Positions 31,861 to 42,202 of a stretch of 52,513 nt of DNA are shown piece after piece. A model generated the notes under the pieces. The model searched no databases and had not been told where the DNA came from. It worked only from the letters and a program-made list of their open reading frames with translations. A program made the position numbers and the translations under genes. The DNA is taken from contig QNCM01000007.1 in assembly GCA_003644505.1 (NCBI GenBank), forward strand, positions 1 to 52,513, in the 5' to 3' direction. This DNA comes from Candidatus Makaraimicrobium thalassicum. GTDB lineage: Bacteria > Omnitrophota > Gorgyraeia > Tantalellales > Tantalellaceae. Positions within the stretch are counted from its first letter, which is position 1, and each line of letters opens with the position of its first letter.

Positions 31861-34698
31861 ATGAGCAGGGATCATATATTTGTCAAAGGTGCCAGAGAGC
31901 ATAACCTTAAGAACGTTGATGTCCGTATTCCTCGGAACACGCTGTGTGTTGTCACCGGCCTTTCCGGCTCCGGAAAATCATCCCTTGCGTTTGATACCAT
32001 ATACGCTGAAGGGCAGAGACGCTATGTGGAGTCCTTATCCAGCTACGCGAGGCAGTTCATCGAGCAGCTTCAGAAACCCCGTATGGACTATATCGAAGGA
32101 TTGTCGCCGACCATAAGTATCGAGCAGAGGCCGGGCGGCAGGAATCCCCGCTCCACCGTAGGCACACAGACTGAGGTTTACGATTATCTGCGCGTGCTTT
32201 TTGCGAAGATCGGCGTTCAGCACTGCCCCAGGTGCGGCAGGCCCATATCAGGGCAGAGCCCGCAGCAGATCGTGGACGGGCTTATGTCCTTTGCCGAAGG
32301 AACAAAATTGATGGTGCTCGCGCCTTTGATCACGGGCAGAAAAGGCGAACATGTCAAGCTGATGAAAGGCGCCAGAAAAGAGGGGCTTGTCAGGATAAGG
32401 CTTGACGGCGAGGTCGTCGATATCGGCCACAGCATCCCAAGATTGAATAAAAAGGTCAAGCACACCATCGAGGCTGTGGTGGACAGGCTGGTTATAAAAG
32501 AAGGTATCCGATCGCGTCTATCCGATTCGGTCGAGGTGGCGCTCAGGCTCGGTGACGGAATCGTTATTGCGGCACCTCCGCCCCGAATGAGATCCGGGGA
32601 CAAGATGCTTGAGGAGGACGTCCTTTTCAGCGAGAAGAATGCCTGCATCAAATGCGGAATAAGCTTTGAAAAGCTGACCCCCAGGAATTTTTCGTTTAAC
32701 AGCCCTTACGGCGCTTGTCCTTCCTGCAACGGTCTGGGGAATAAGATGAAAATAGATCCGGATCTGGTGGTCCCGGACAGAACTGAACCGCTTTTGCGGG
32801 CCGTTGTGCCCTGGAAAAGAGGTGGCAAGGGGATCATACTTCATTATCGCAGGCAGTTGCGGGGGCTCGCGAGGTATCACGGGTTTGATTATGATACGCC
32901 TTTTGAAAGACTGACTTCCAGGCAGAGGCAGATGGTCCTTTATGGGGATGAAGGATCGGGTTTTGAAGGGGTCATCCCCAATCTGGAAAGACGGTTCCGG
33001 CAATCTGACAGTGATTTCATAAAGGAAATGATAGGCGGGTTCATGTCGGTCCAGCCCTGCCCCGGGTGCAGGGGCCAGAGATTGCGGACGGAATCATTGA
33101 ATGTATTTATCGATGACAAGAATATTTCTGACGTGACGGCGATGCCCATAAACGCGGCCAGAGGATATTTTACCGGGATCAAACTCGACAAGACCCGGAA
33201 AAAGATCGCCCAAGAACCTCTCAAGGAGATCAAGTCGCGGTTGGATTTCATGGTGAATGTAGGGCTTGGGTATCTTACCCTGGACAGGAAGAGCAACACC
33301 CTTTCAGGGGGCGAGGACCAGAGGCTCCGCCTTGCCACGCAGATCGGAGCAGGACTGGTCGGGGTGCTTTATGTCCTGGATGAGCCGAGTATCGGGCTCC
33401 ATCAAAAGGACAACCGCAAGCTTCTTGATACGCTGATCGCCCTCAAAGAGCTTGGGAACACACTTGTGGTGGTTGAACATGACGAATGGACCATACGCAA
33501 AGCGGATCATATTATCGATCTGGGGCCCGGGGCAGGCGAACAGGGAGGAGAGGTGGTTGCGGAAGGGGGCATGGACAGCATCCTCAAGAGCAGGCGTTCG
33601 CTTACCGGAAGGTACCTGAAGGGAGATATGAAGATCGAAGTGCCTGAGAAACGGCGGAAAACCGATCAGCGGAAATACTTGGAGGTGGTAGGCGCCGCTG
33701 AGCATAACCTCAAGAACATAGATGTGAGGATCCCTCTGGGCGTGTTTAACTGTGTAACGGGCGTTTCGGGATCGGGGAAAAGCACGCTTATTGACGAGAT
33801 CCTCTACAGGGCGCTGGCGAAAAAACTTCACAGGGCCAAAGTAAGACCGGGAAAGCACAAGAGGATAAACGGTATCAGGCACATTGATAAGGTAATTGTC
33901 ATTGACCAGTCCCCCATAGGAAGGACCCCGAGGTCCAATCCCACCACATATACGGGAGCGTTTGACCCTATCAGGAAGCTTTTCAGTTCCCTTCCTGAAT
34001 CCCGCATGCGGGGGTATAAGCCCGGCAGGTTCAGTTTTAACGTTAAAGGCGGCCGTTGTGAGGCGTGCCAGGGTGACGGGATGAAAAAGATCGAGATGCA
34101 TTTCCTGCCGGATGTTTATGTTCAGTGTCAGGTCTGTAACGGGAAGAGGTTTAATGACCAGACGCTGGAGATAAGGTATAAGGGGCATAACATTTCGGAA
34201 ATACTTGAATCAAGCGTGGAAGACGCGCTAAAACTATTCGGGAACATTCCGGCGGTCAAAAACAGGATGCAGACCCTGTATGATGTCGGTCTGGGATATA
34301 TAAGGCTGGGACAGCCGGCGACAACTTTATCCGGCGGCGAGGCACAAAGAGTGAAGCTCGCGACAGAGCTGTCCAGAACAGCCACAGGCAGGACGCTGTA
34401 TATACTGGATGAGCCGACTACAGGACTGCATTTTGCGGATATACACAAATTACTGGATGTATTGCATGCCCTGGTTTCCGCGGGGAATACGGTGCTGGTG
34501 ATCGAACATAACCTGGATGTCATCAAATCAGCGGATCATATCATAGACCTCGGGCCGGAAGGCGGAGATGCCGGAGGTGACCTGGTCGCGTGCGGCACCC
34601 CGGAAGAAGTAGCCCTTCACCGGAGATCTTATACCGGGGCTTATCTTAAAAAGCTCTTGATGAGGCAGCTTTCTTCTGATAGCATGGTAAAAAAATGA
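31861..34698 (+). CDS. uvrA: Excinuclease ABC subunit A
   Basis: UvrA is the damage-recognition ATPase of nucleotide excision repair. The 945-residue protein has two ABC modules: Walker [10 protein letters not shown] (N-terminal) and GVSGSGKST (C-terminal), with signatures [12 protein letters not shown] and [12 protein letters not shown]. Zinc-binding cysteine pairs occur in CPRCG, CIKCG, CPSCNG and the second-module CEACQG/CQVCNG. The first signature has Asp where Ala is usual (LSGGEAQR). There is no Shine-Dalgarno sequence before ATG 31861, in line with the leaderless promoter. It overlaps the next gene by 4 nt. Confidence 0.97.
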   Translation: MSRDHIFVKGAREHNLKNVDVRIPRNTLCVVTGLSGSGKSSLAFDTIYAEGQRRYVESLSSYARQFIEQLQKPRMDYIEGLSPTISIEQRPGGRNPRSTVGTQTEVYDYLRVLFAKIGVQHCPRCGRPISGQSPQQIVDGLMSFAEGTKLMVLAPLITGRKGEHVKLMKGARKEGLVRIRLDGEVVDIGHSIPRLNKKVKHTIEAVVDRLVIKEGIRSRLSDSVEVALRLGDGIVIAAPPPRMRSGDKMLEEDVLFSEKNACIKCGISFEKLTPRNFSFNSPYGACPSCNGLGNKMKIDPDLVVPDRTEPLLRAVVPWKRGGKGIILHYRRQLRGLARYHGFDYDTPFERLTSRQRQMVLYGDEGSGFEGVIPNLERRFRQSDSDFIKEMIGGFMSVQPCPGCRGQRLRTESLNVFIDDKNISDVTAMPINAARGYFTGIKLDKTRKKIAQEPLKEIKSRLDFMVNVGLGYLTLDRKSNTLSGGEDQRLRLATQIGAGLVGVLYVLDEPSIGLHQKDNRKLLDTLIALKELGNTLVVVEHDEWTIRKADHIIDLGPGAGEQGGEVVAEGGMDSILKSRRSLTGRYLKGDMKIEVPEKRRKTDQRKYLEVVGAAEHNLKNIDVRIPLGVFNCVTGVSGSGKSTLIDEILYRALAKKLHRAKVRPGKHKRINGIRHIDKVIVIDQSPIGRTPRSNPTTYTGAFDPIRKLFSSLPESRMRGYKPGRFSFNVKGGRCEACQGDGMKKIEMHFLPDVYVQCQVCNGKRFNDQTLEIRYKGHNISEILESSVEDALKLFGNIPAVKNRMQTLYDVGLGYIRLGQPATTLSGGEAQRVKLATELSRTATGRTLYILDEPTTGLHFADIHKLLDVLHALVSAGNTVLVIEHNLDVIKSADHIIDLGPEGGDAGGDLVACGTPEEVALHRRSYTGAYLKKLLMRQLSSDSMVKK

Positions 34699-37175
34699 GA
34701 ATAATGAAGAAGTTTATATGTTTACTGGCGGTATCGGTACTGCTCGGGTGCTCTTCCCGGGCCGGCGCGGAAAACTCATTTCAGCTCGCACTCGATTTTG
34801 CCGGGAAAGCCGTTAAGGACGGTTTTTATGATCTGGCGGAGGGGAAGTTGAATTCCCTGCTTGTCCTGGATATACCGAGGGACATCGAAGGGAAGGCGCA
34901 TATGCTTCTGGGGCGGGTATATTATGAAAAATCGTTTTTCGCAAAAGCACTCACGGAATTCAATATCGTGCTTGACAGGTTCAAGGACAGCGATTATGCC
35001 GCGGGCGCTGTTTGTTGGATAGCTGAGGTCTATTTCAAGGAAGACAATTTTGAACAGGCCCTGCTTTATTATCAGTCGGTGATCGAATCATATCCGACGA
35101 GTGGATATGTGCCTTATTCGCGCTATTCCCAGGCATGGTGCTATGAGAAGCTGGGGGAACACCTTACGGCTATGGAAGCGTTCCGCGAAGTTATCGAGGC
35201 ATATCCGCAGGGAGGGCTGGCGGTAAAAGCCAGGTATAAGATCGCCGGAATACTATACAGAACCGGCCGGTATGCCGATGTGGTCACGGAGTTGAAGGAT
35301 TTTACGAAAAAATATCCGGTAACCGACCGTATATTTGACGCATATTATATGCTGGGGGATTGTTATTTTAAACTGGGTGATTTTCCTGAAGCCATTGTGA
35401 ATCTGAAAAATTCGCTGCAAGGCAGCGAAAATAAACCGTGGAAAGCGATCGCTGAATATAAACTGGCGAAATCCTATCTCCACAGCGGCGATCTGGATAT
35501 GAGCGAAGAGTGGTTCGGGAGGACCATGGCAGACAGTAACGATCCCGAGGTCAGAAGCGCGGCATTGATGGGGATCGCCCGCATCAATCTTAAAAAAAGC
35601 GGGACACTGGAAGGAGACAGTGAAGCGAGAGGAAAAGCTTTAGCGGCCTATAACGAGATAATCCGGGATATTCCCAGGAACGAGTGGACGGATGACGCCT
35701 TTTACTGGCTGGGGGAGGCTTTATACAAGAGCGGGAATATGCGGGAGGCCGCTGCTATATACCGCGAAGCCCTTAAGGAGTTCCCTAACGGAGAGTTCTC
35801 GGATGAGATGCATTACAATCTGGCGTGGGCGTGCCTTGGCATGGGTGAAGAGGAGAAGGCGCTCGAAGAATATGACACGACCGTAGCTTTGTCCGACAAC
35901 GAGGATCTGGTCGTAAGCGCTCTGTGCAGTATCGGAGATATCCTGCAGGCCCGCGGCGAGAACGAACATGCTGTTGACATGTACGACAGGGTGCTCAGGG
36001 ATTTTTCGCACAGTATACTGGCGGATCATGCGCAATATGAACTGGGCGCCGTACTAAAGAAGATGGGAAGGGCAGATGCTGCGATACTTGCTTTTCAGTC
36101 CCTGGTAGTGAATTTTCCGGAGTCAGGGTTGCTTGATAAGGCTCATTACCAGCTTGGCCTGCTTTACGCGCAGAAGGGCGATTACCGGGCTTCTGCAAGC
36201 CAGTTTGAGTGTATACTTAAAGAGTCCCATGGAAGCAGGCTCCTGGATGAAGCCGCTCTCCAGAAGGCCAATTCATTGTATAACGACGGCGACCCCGGCA
36301 GGGCCGCGGAGATATATGAAAAGATTATCAGAACCTCAAAAGATAAGAATATCCTTTCAAGGGCACGGTATCATGCCGGTCTGGCCTATTACAAAATGGG
36401 AAAAGAGAAAAAGACGCTGGGGATATTCAAACAGATACTCAAAGACGGCAACGCCATCCGTTTTGTGCCCGGAATAAAACTGTGGTTCGGTGAATATTTT
36501 TACGGGAAAGAGGATTTACATAATGCGCGGAAATATTTTTCCGAAATAATAAAAGAATTCCCGGATAGCCCGTTTGCGGATGACGCGTCCTACTGGCTGG
36601 GATGGACGCTTTATGACGGTAATATGGTGAGTGAGAGCCTGGCCCAGTTCGAAGGGATAGTGAGACAACGCCCGCTCAGCAAGTGGGCGCCGCAGGCGGT
36701 ACTCGCCCTGGGGGATATCCACAAAAAGAAGGGGGAGTATGATAAGGCCATACCCCGGTACAGGACTCTCATACAGAAATATCCGGAAAGCAGGATAACG
36801 AACATCGCAAACAACAGGATAGGGACAATACTGAAGGTCCAGGGCAAGTATACCCTGGCCATAGAGTATTTTAAGATCGCTCTCTCAGGAGAAAATTCCG
36901 AACTGAACGCACAGATACAGTTCGACATAGCCGAGTGTTACGAGAGGACAGGCATGGAGACCGAGGCTGTCGAGGAATACCTCAAAGTTGAATACAAATA
37001 TCCACAGGGAAAATTCTGGGTCATGCGTTCGCGTCTTAAATGTGCGCAACTTCTGGAAAAACAAGGACAGTACGAAAGGGCTTTCAAAATATATCAAAAA
37101 CTGGCTTTAGGTGAGGGGCAGGAAGCGGAGTTCGCAAAAGAAAGACTGAAGCTTTTGAAGCGCTATACCCGCTAA
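34695..37175 (+). CDS. TPR-repeat lipoprotein linked to an ExbB/ExbD/TonB cluster
   Basis: An 826-residue protein with a lipoprotein signal (MKKF, hydrophobic core, LLGC; Cys19 from the first Met) followed by many tetratricopeptide repeats. These resemble YbgF/CpoB and BamD type repeats, for example [16 protein letters not shown] and [18 protein letters not shown] 34695 overlaps the uvrA stop; ATG 34704 is also plausible. It lies 34 nt before exbB. It is likely periplasmic and lipid-anchored, forming a scaffold for the energised complex encoded downstream, analogous to CpoB next to Tol-Pal; that role is inference. Confidence 0.85.
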   Translation: MRIMKKFICLLAVSVLLGCSSRAGAENSFQLALDFAGKAVKDGFYDLAEGKLNSLLVLDIPRDIEGKAHMLLGRVYYEKSFFAKALTEFNIVLDRFKDSDYAAGAVCWIAEVYFKEDNFEQALLYYQSVIESYPTSGYVPYSRYSQAWCYEKLGEHLTAMEAFREVIEAYPQGGLAVKARYKIAGILYRTGRYADVVTELKDFTKKYPVTDRIFDAYYMLGDCYFKLGDFPEAIVNLKNSLQGSENKPWKAIAEYKLAKSYLHSGDLDMSEEWFGRTMADSNDPEVRSAALMGIARINLKKSGTLEGDSEARGKALAAYNEIIRDIPRNEWTDDAFYWLGEALYKSGNMREAAAIYREALKEFPNGEFSDEMHYNLAWACLGMGEEEKALEEYDTTVALSDNEDLVVSALCSIGDILQARGENEHAVDMYDRVLRDFSHSILADHAQYELGAVLKKMGRADAAILAFQSLVVNFPESGLLDKAHYQLGLLYAQKGDYRASASQFECILKESHGSRLLDEAALQKANSLYNDGDPGRAAEIYEKIIRTSKDKNILSRARYHAGLAYYKMGKEKKTLGIFKQILKDGNAIRFVPGIKLWFGEYFYGKEDLHNARKYFSEIIKEFPDSPFADDASYWLGWTLYDGNMVSESLAQFEGIVRQRPLSKWAPQAVLALGDIHKKKGEYDKAIPRYRTLIQKYPESRITNIANNRIGTILKVQGKYTLAIEYFKIALSGENSELNAQIQFDIAECYERTGMETEAVEEYLKVEYKYPQGKFWVMRSRLKCAQLLEKQGQYERAFKIYQKLALGEGQEAEFAKERLKLLKRYTR

Positions 37176-37209
37176 ACGCCGTGGCCGATCGTTAAAAGGG
37201 AGGAAAGAT

Positions 37210-37842
37210 ATGTGGGATTTGGTAGTTAAAGGCGGTCCATTGATGTTTCTCATACTTTTGTGTTCCGTTATCGCGTTCGCGGTGGTCATAGAAAGGTTAT
37301 GGCATCTGCGGCGGGCCAAGATCAATACCGAAGCATTTATGGAAGATATATCCGAGACGTTAAAAAGAAACAGGATCATGGATGGGATTGATAAATGCAA
37401 CGCCATGCCCGGTCCTATAGCGCATATTCTTAAAGCGGGCATTCTGAAACATGACCGGCCCAGGTTTGAAATGAAAGAGGCGATAGAAGATGCCGGTCTG
37501 CATGAGGTGCCCCGCCTGGAGAAAAATCTCGGTGTATTGGCGACCATTGCCCATATAACGCCGCTTCTGGGCCTTCTGGGGACAGTGACCGGCATGGTGA
37601 GGGCGTTTCAGGTCATCGAGCAAAAAGCGGTCGCGCTGATGCCGGTTAACCCGGGAGATCTGGCAGGTGGCATATGGGAGGCCCTTATTAGCACGGTAGC
37701 CGGTCTTTCAGTCGCGATACCCACGTACGTCGCCTACAATTTTCTGGTCAGTAAAGTCGACGGTTTCGTGCTGGAGATGGAGAAAAGCGCCACGGATATT
37801 ATAAACATACTCGGGGCAAAAAGGGACGAAGATGAGATTTAA
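37210..37842 (+). CDS. MotA/TolQ/ExbB proton-channel family protein
   Basis: A 210-residue inner-membrane protein with three membrane segments: about residues 10-28, 112-135 and 155-178. It has the family core segments TPLLGLLGTVTGM and GIWEALISTVAGLSVAIP. It forms the stator with the ExbD-like protein that follows (11-nt overlap) and uses proton flow to energise an outer-membrane or periplasmic partner. Whether it is ExbB or TolQ cannot be decided, but the TonB-like gene downstream favours ExbB. Confidence 0.92.
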   Translation: MWDLVVKGGPLMFLILLCSVIAFAVVIERLWHLRRAKINTEAFMEDISETLKRNRIMDGIDKCNAMPGPIAHILKAGILKHDRPRFEMKEAIEDAGLHEVPRLEKNLGVLATIAHITPLLGLLGTVTGMVRAFQVIEQKAVALMPVNPGDLAGGIWEALISTVAGLSVAIPTYVAYNFLVSKVDGFVLEMEKSATDIINILGAKRDEDEI

Positions 37843-38224
37843 AAGAAAAGTGTTTCTGGAGAAAGGGCGTCTGGATATCGCCCCCCTGATAGATGTGGTG
37901 TTCTTGCTCTTGATATTTTTTATGCTGACGTCAAGTTTTATTTTTCAGCCCGGGATCAGGGTAAATCTTCCCAAGGCCGTTACCAGCGAGGTGCTGCAGA
38001 AAGAGCTGCTTATAGTGACGGTCACGGATGATAATGAGATTTTTATAAACGAAAGGCCTGTCAGCGGAGATGAACTTGTCTCCCGCATTACTGTCGCGGC
38101 GCGGGATGCGCAGCCGCTTCTGATAAAGGCGGATAAGAAGGCCGAGATGGGTAAGGTTATTGAGATCTGGGACATCTGCCGGCAGGTGGATGTTAAACAG
38201 ATAAATATCGCTACGGCACAATGA
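37832..38224 (+). CDS. ExbD/TolR biopolymer transport protein
   Basis: A 130-residue protein with one N-terminal membrane helix containing the essential Asp in LDIAPLIDVVFLLLIFFM, followed by a periplasmic domain (VNLPKA, DDNEIFINERPV). It overlaps the ExbB-like gene by 11 nt and precedes a TonB-like gene by 18 nt. It is the partner of the preceding channel protein. Confidence 0.92.
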   Translation: MRFKRKVFLEKGRLDIAPLIDVVFLLLIFFMLTSSFIFQPGIRVNLPKAVTSEVLQKELLIVTVTDDNEIFINERPVSGDELVSRITVAARDAQPLLIKADKKAEMGKVIEIWDICRQVDVKQINIATAQ

Positions 38225-38242
38225 CCTGAGGGAAAAGCAGAT

Positions 38243-38935
38243 ATGATCAGCAGAGACTTGAAAATGGCGTTGCTTGTATCTCTTGGGGTGCATATTCTGG
38301 GGATGTCCGCGGTGACAATAATCACTCTCGAAGGCATGAAGCGGACTCGTCCATATACCCGGGTCGACTTTCTCGGTCCGATCCTGCGAAAGACGGCGTT
38401 TGATATCATGCTGGAGAACGCGAACCCGGTTGTGAGGACTACTTACAGGTACACGGTCCTGCCCCCGCGGACAGAGTACCTGGAGGCAGTGGCTCCGAAA
38501 AGAGAGTCAGCCGTTCAGGAGTTCCCGCGGAACCTTGAGATGAGAATGGATACCCCTGTGCTGGATTTTTTGACAGGCCCCAAAACCGTGCCTGAGGCGG
38601 CCATGGATCTCACGGCGGATGATCTTGCCACGGGCAGACAGGGCGCTGATAAAACGGAAGTATCCGGGGAAAGAAAGGTCATTTACCGTCCGGATGCCCC
38701 TTTTATAATGCGGGGTCTTCACGGGGACAAAGAGACGTTCAGGGGCAGAGCCAGGGTATTGATAGATAAGTCGGGAAAAGTCAAGAAGGCGGAATTGCTG
38801 ACCACAACAGGGTACCCTGAACTTGACATTATGTTTTTCAAATTTGTCAGAGGCTGGATATTCGAGCCGAAAGCGGATATGGCAGGGGAAGATGAGTGGT
38901 GCGAAATGGAAGTTGTCTTAAGCGCCGGGGATTGA
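38243..38935 (+). CDS. TonB-like energy transducer
   Basis: A 230-residue protein with an N-terminal membrane anchor (LKMALLVSLGVHILGMSAV), a linker, and a C-terminal TonB-type domain (RARVLIDKSGKVKKAELL, FKFVRGWIFEPK). The linker is short and lacks the long Pro-Lys repeats of E. coli TonB. Position after ExbB/ExbD-like genes supports the call. No TonB-dependent receptor is in the window, so the cargo is unknown. Confidence 0.85.
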   Translation: MISRDLKMALLVSLGVHILGMSAVTIITLEGMKRTRPYTRVDFLGPILRKTAFDIMLENANPVVRTTYRYTVLPPRTEYLEAVAPKRESAVQEFPRNLEMRMDTPVLDFLTGPKTVPEAAMDLTADDLATGRQGADKTEVSGERKVIYRPDAPFIMRGLHGDKETFRGRARVLIDKSGKVKKAELLTTTGYPELDIMFFKFVRGWIFEPKADMAGEDEWCEMEVVLSAGD

Positions 38936-38939
38936 GCGG

Positions 38940-39197
38940 ATGATAAGAATGGACATTTCTATGGTGCTTTTTCTATACCTGCTTTTCACGGCGGTGTTAA
39001 CACTTATTATATGGTCTTTTTTTAGTTTCGGCACGAAGCTGAAAACTTTCAGTTCCGACGAGAAACATGTATGGCATTGTTCGATCTGTTCATTTACGTA
39101 TATTGACAGCAGGCATGACGAACTTTCGAAATGCCCGAGATGCGGCAGTTATAACCAGAGGATGAAAACGGAAAATTTTACGGGAAAATATAGTTAA
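38940..39197 (+). CDS. Small membrane protein with a zinc ribbon
   Basis: An 85-residue protein with one N-terminal membrane segment (about residues 7-30) and a cytoplasmic or periplasmic four-cysteine zinc ribbon, CSIC and CPRC. I do not recognise a family. ATG 38940 is 4 nt after the TonB-like gene; ATG 38949 is also possible. Tight spacing suggests it belongs to the same operon. It resembles the membrane zinc-ribbon protein at 39667 only in general design. Confidence 0.75.
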   Translation: MIRMDISMVLFLYLLFTAVLTLIIWSFFSFGTKLKTFSSDEKHVWHCSICSFTYIDSRHDELSKCPRCGSYNQRMKTENFTGKYS

Positions 39198-39224
39198 ATA
39201 AGCGGAAGGATGGGAGGTGAGGAT

Positions 39225-39437
39225 ATGATCACCAGGATAGGGATTGTAGCCGGCGAGATATGGAATTATCTCGAGAACCATGACAGGATGGCTCAGATGG
39301 AGGATATTACGGGTGCGCTGCAAAAGAACAGGGATATAGTGTTGATGAGCATAGGCTGGCTTGCCAGAGAGGGGCATATAGTTTTAGAGGGAGATACCCC
39401 GGATTATACGGTAAAACTTACTAATGTAAAAGAGTGA
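39225..39437 (+). CDS. Winged-helix domain protein (DUF2582-like)
   Basis: A 70-residue winged helix-turn-helix: GEIWNYLENHDRMAQMEDI, then VLMSIGWLAREGHIVLEG. It resembles the small DUF2582 winged-helix proteins, which are often stand-alone. Start ATG 39225 follows GGAGGTGAGG; the upstream ATG 39210 is inside the ribosome-binding region. It may be a regulator of the preceding transport genes. Function is unknown. Confidence 0.78.
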   Translation: MITRIGIVAGEIWNYLENHDRMAQMEDITGALQKNRDIVLMSIGWLAREGHIVLEGDTPDYTVKLTNVKE

Positions 39438-39467
39438 GAATGACCGAAGATATTACACGTGGGACAA

Positions 39468-39543
39468 TGGTGGAGCAGATGGGATTCGAACCCACGACCC
39501 CCACGTTGCGAACGTGATGCTCTCCCAACTGAGCTACTGCCCC
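39468..39543 (-). tRNA. tRNA-Ala (anticodon CGC)
   Basis: A complete cloverleaf on the minus strand with encoded CCA (39468-39470). The acceptor GGGGCAG pairs with CTGCTCC and contains the G3-U70 wobble, the alanine identity element. The anticodon stem TCACG/CGTGG encloses loop TTCGCAA with anticodon CGC (reads GCG). D-arm and GGTTCGAATCC T-arm are normal. Confidence 0.97.
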
Positions 39544-39563
39544 ACACAGGAAATTGTAATTTA

Positions 39564-39591
39564 ATTATAGCACAGAAATCTGTTACGTAAA
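39564..39591 (-). promoter_or_regulatory. Promoter of tRNA-Ala
   Basis: On the minus strand the -10 is a perfect TATAAT (39564-39569) and the -35 is TTTACG (39586-39591), spaced 16 nt. Transcription would begin about 13 nt before the mature tRNA 5' end at 39543. Confidence 0.65.
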
Positions 39592-39666
39592 TAATTAGTT
39601 TGGATCCTGAGTAGTGATCTGGGCAGTGAGTAGTAAATTGAGGACGGGGCACAAGCCTCGGGGAAA

Positions 39667-39861
39667 ATGTCTGAATATATCTGTCCGCATTGCGGCAAAC
39701 CGATTTATGATGATGAGGCCCTTTTATGCCTCTATTGCGGGGAGAACCTGGAGCGTGGTGTGGGGCTCCTGGGCAGGATCAAGTATTCCCCGCACTGGCT
39801 GATAATCGCCGCTGTTGTAATTGTGGTTCTGGTCGCTTTTATTGTGTTGATGAGCAGGTAG
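39667..39861 (+). CDS. Small zinc-ribbon protein with C-terminal membrane helix
   Basis: A 64-residue protein: an N-terminal four-cysteine zinc ribbon (CPHCGKPI then CLYCGENL) and a C-terminal membrane helix (about residues 44-62). ATG 39667 follows CTCGGGG. It lies 33 nt before the Memo-AMMECR1 fusion and is probably co-transcribed. I recognise no specific family beyond zinc-ribbon. Confidence 0.75.
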   Translation: MSEYICPHCGKPIYDDEALLCLYCGENLERGVGLLGRIKYSPHWLIIAAVVIVVLVAFIVLMSR

Positions 39862-39894
39862 GACGTGCCTGAAGGCGAACGAGGGGATATTATC

Positions 39895-41418
39895 ATGATC
39901 AAGCGTATCTTCTTGGCGGTTTTTATTGTCGCTTCACTTATGACCGGAGCCTATGCGGGGGCAAAGGAGTCCGATCTGGCGGGTTCCTGGTATTCCGCCT
40001 CACCGGCCGTGTTAAGGGCCGAGCTGGAGGGATATCTGCGCAATGCCCGCGTGAGCGAGATCAAAGGGGACATAACAGGCGCCATAGCACCTCATGCCGG
40101 ATTCAGGTTCTCCGGACCCGTGGCCGCATATACATATAAAGCGCTGGCCGGTAAGGATTTGAACACAGTCATCGTGGTCGGGCTTCCTCACAGGAGATAT
40201 TTTCCCGGACGTATCGCTGTCTTTAGCGAAGAAACTTTTGTAACGCCCCTCGGTAAAGCGCTGATAGATACGGATATTTCAAAAAAACTGATCGCTTATG
40301 ACGAAAGCATACAGAGTATTCCGCAGGCGTTTAAGTCGGAACAGTCCATTGAGATGGAGATACCGTTCATCCAGCTCACTCTGAAGGATGCGCGCCTGGT
40401 GCTGGTCACACTCTGCGATCAGAGAATGGAGAATTGCAGGCTCTTGGCGGACGCGCTTTGCGATATTTTGTGCGACGAAAAAAATTTTGTACTGATAGCG
40501 TCATCGGATATGTCTCATTATCTTTCTTATAAGGCGGCTGGAGAGAAAGATGCAAGGACAATAAAAATAATAAAGGCGTTCGACTCTGATCTTTTTTACC
40601 GGAAATGTTTGGAGGAATCCAGGCCGGACTCTCTTATGTGCGGATACGGTGCCGTATACACGGTCATGACGGTATGCAGGAGACTTGGAGCTGACCGGAC
40701 GGAAATATTGAAATACGCAAATTCCGGGGACAGCTCCGGCATGAAAGACAGGGTTGTCGGCTACATGAGCGCGGTCTTTGTAAAGCCGGAAAAAGTGCGA
40801 AGTGGAGAGAAGGAAGCGTCCGGACAGGAGAATTACGATAATAAAAAGAAGGAGAGGGGCATGTTTAGCCAGGCACAAAAAGAAAGGCTCTTGAGTATCT
40901 CCAGGGAGAGCCTGCGCTGTTACCTTGAGAACGGGAAACGTCTGGACGTGGAGGTGGAGGATGAGGCGCTTAAACAGGATATGGGGGCGTTTGTGACATT
41001 GCGCAAACACGGACAGTTGAGAGGATGTATAGGGCACATGGACGCGACAGGCCCGCTTTACCTTACGATACGGGACATGGCCATAGCGGCTGCCACGGAA
41101 GATCCGAGATTTCCGCCTGTGACATTTGATGAGCTTGATGACGTGGATATCGAGATATCCGTCTTATCTCCGATGAAAAAAATAGACGATTACAATGAGA
41201 TCGAGATGGGGAAGCATGGCGTTATGGTGCGGACAGGATGGAGAAGCGGAGTATACCTGCCGCAGGTCGCCGATGAGACCGGATGGGACAGAGAGCAGTT
41301 CATGAACAGCCTTTGCTCGCATAAAGCCGGGATCCCGGCGGATGCATGGAAAACCGGCGCCTGCGATATCTATGTGTTTACCGCGGAAGTGTTCGGGGAA
41401 AAGGCTTCGGATAACTGA
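39895..41418 (+). CDS. Exported Memo-AMMECR1 fusion (AmmeMemoRadiSam proteins B and A)
   Basis: A 507-residue fusion of two domains usually encoded separately. Residues about 25-300 are Memo-like: DLAGSWYSAS, IAPHAGFRFSGP with His67, VGLPHRR with His99, and SSDMSHY. Residues about 325-500 are AMMECR1: QLRGCIGHMD, AAATEDPRFPPV, GVYLPQVADE. The N-terminus MIKRIFLAVFIVASL through AYA looks like a cleavable signal peptide, which is unexpected for a family considered cytosolic. Start ATG 39895 follows GAGGGG; GTG 39865 would bury the signal. The radical-SAM third component of the AmmeMemoRadiSam set is not in the window. The biochemical role of the set is unknown. Confidence 0.9.
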   Translation: MIKRIFLAVFIVASLMTGAYAGAKESDLAGSWYSASPAVLRAELEGYLRNARVSEIKGDITGAIAPHAGFRFSGPVAAYTYKALAGKDLNTVIVVGLPHRRYFPGRIAVFSEETFVTPLGKALIDTDISKKLIAYDESIQSIPQAFKSEQSIEMEIPFIQLTLKDARLVLVTLCDQRMENCRLLADALCDILCDEKNFVLIASSDMSHYLSYKAAGEKDARTIKIIKAFDSDLFYRKCLEESRPDSLMCGYGAVYTVMTVCRRLGADRTEILKYANSGDSSGMKDRVVGYMSAVFVKPEKVRSGEKEASGQENYDNKKKERGMFSQAQKERLLSISRESLRCYLENGKRLDVEVEDEALKQDMGAFVTLRKHGQLRGCIGHMDATGPLYLTIRDMAIAAATEDPRFPPVTFDELDDVDIEISVLSPMKKIDDYNEIEMGKHGVMVRTGWRSGVYLPQVADETGWDREQFMNSLCSHKAGIPADAWKTGACDIYVFTAEVFGEKASDN

Positions 41419-41436
41419 GATGAAAGATAAGTCCAG

Positions 41437-42174
41437 ATGAACAGATTTTATGTCCCGGGGACGAACATAAGAAAAGGCGAGATCATGATCGACGGAGAAG
41501 AAGCCCATCACATGATGGACGTCATAAGGCTGCAGGACGGGGACAAAGTCGTCATATTCGACGGTACGGGCAACGAGTATACGGGGTTTATAAAAAAGAC
41601 GGGCAGAAGACCCAGAAGGGTGATCGTCGAGATCGTGCGCACGGAAAGACCCTCCGTGGAAAGTATCCCGAAGGTCACTCTCGCCCAGGCGATTCCCAGA
41701 AAAGGCAAAATGGATTATATCGTAGAAAAGGCGACTGAGCTGGGCGTGTTCCGGTTAATTCCTCTGGTCAGCGAGAGGACGGTTGTCAGGCCCGATGCTG
41801 CCGGGTGCAGGAGAAAGACCGGGAGATGGCGAAAAATAGCCATTGAGACCTCAAAACAATGCGGCAGATCGAGTATCCCGGTGGTCGATGAAATTACCGG
41901 GTTTGGGGAGATAGCCAGGCAGATAGACCAGTACGATCTGGCCTTACTGGCGGGCTTTATGCATAATGCCGTTTCCATCAAAGAGTCTCTGGCCGGTTTC
42001 AGGACGGGTGACATTCTGGTCTTTATCGGCCCGGAGGGGGATTTCAGCCCTGAAGAGATACGAATGGCTGACAGGGATAACTGCAGATTTGTGTCATTGG
42101 GGAGCAGGATACTGAAAAGCGACACTGCGGGGCTGTTCGTGTTGTCGGCGGTTGATTATGAGTTTTCACTTTAA
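41437..42174 (+). CDS. rsmE: 16S rRNA (uracil(1498)-N3)-methyltransferase
   Basis: RsmE methylates U1498 of 16S rRNA in the assembled 30S subunit. The 245-residue SPOUT protein has an N-terminal PUA-like region (DGEEAHHMMDVIRLQDGD) and the knot domain with MDYIVEKATELGV, IGPEGDFSPEEI and SLGSRILKSDTA. Start ATG 41437 is 18 nt after the Memo fusion. A 267-nt gap with a fold-back element follows. Confidence 0.94.
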   Translation: MNRFYVPGTNIRKGEIMIDGEEAHHMMDVIRLQDGDKVVIFDGTGNEYTGFIKKTGRRPRRVIVEIVRTERPSVESIPKVTLAQAIPRKGKMDYIVEKATELGVFRLIPLVSERTVVRPDAAGCRRKTGRWRKIAIETSKQCGRSSIPVVDEITGFGEIARQIDQYDLALLAGFMHNAVSIKESLAGFRTGDILVFIGPEGDFSPEEIRMADRDNCRFVSLGSRILKSDTAGLFVLSAVDYEFSL

Positions 42175-42202
42175 AACGCGAAAACCGTGTTGTAGAGCCG
42201 CT

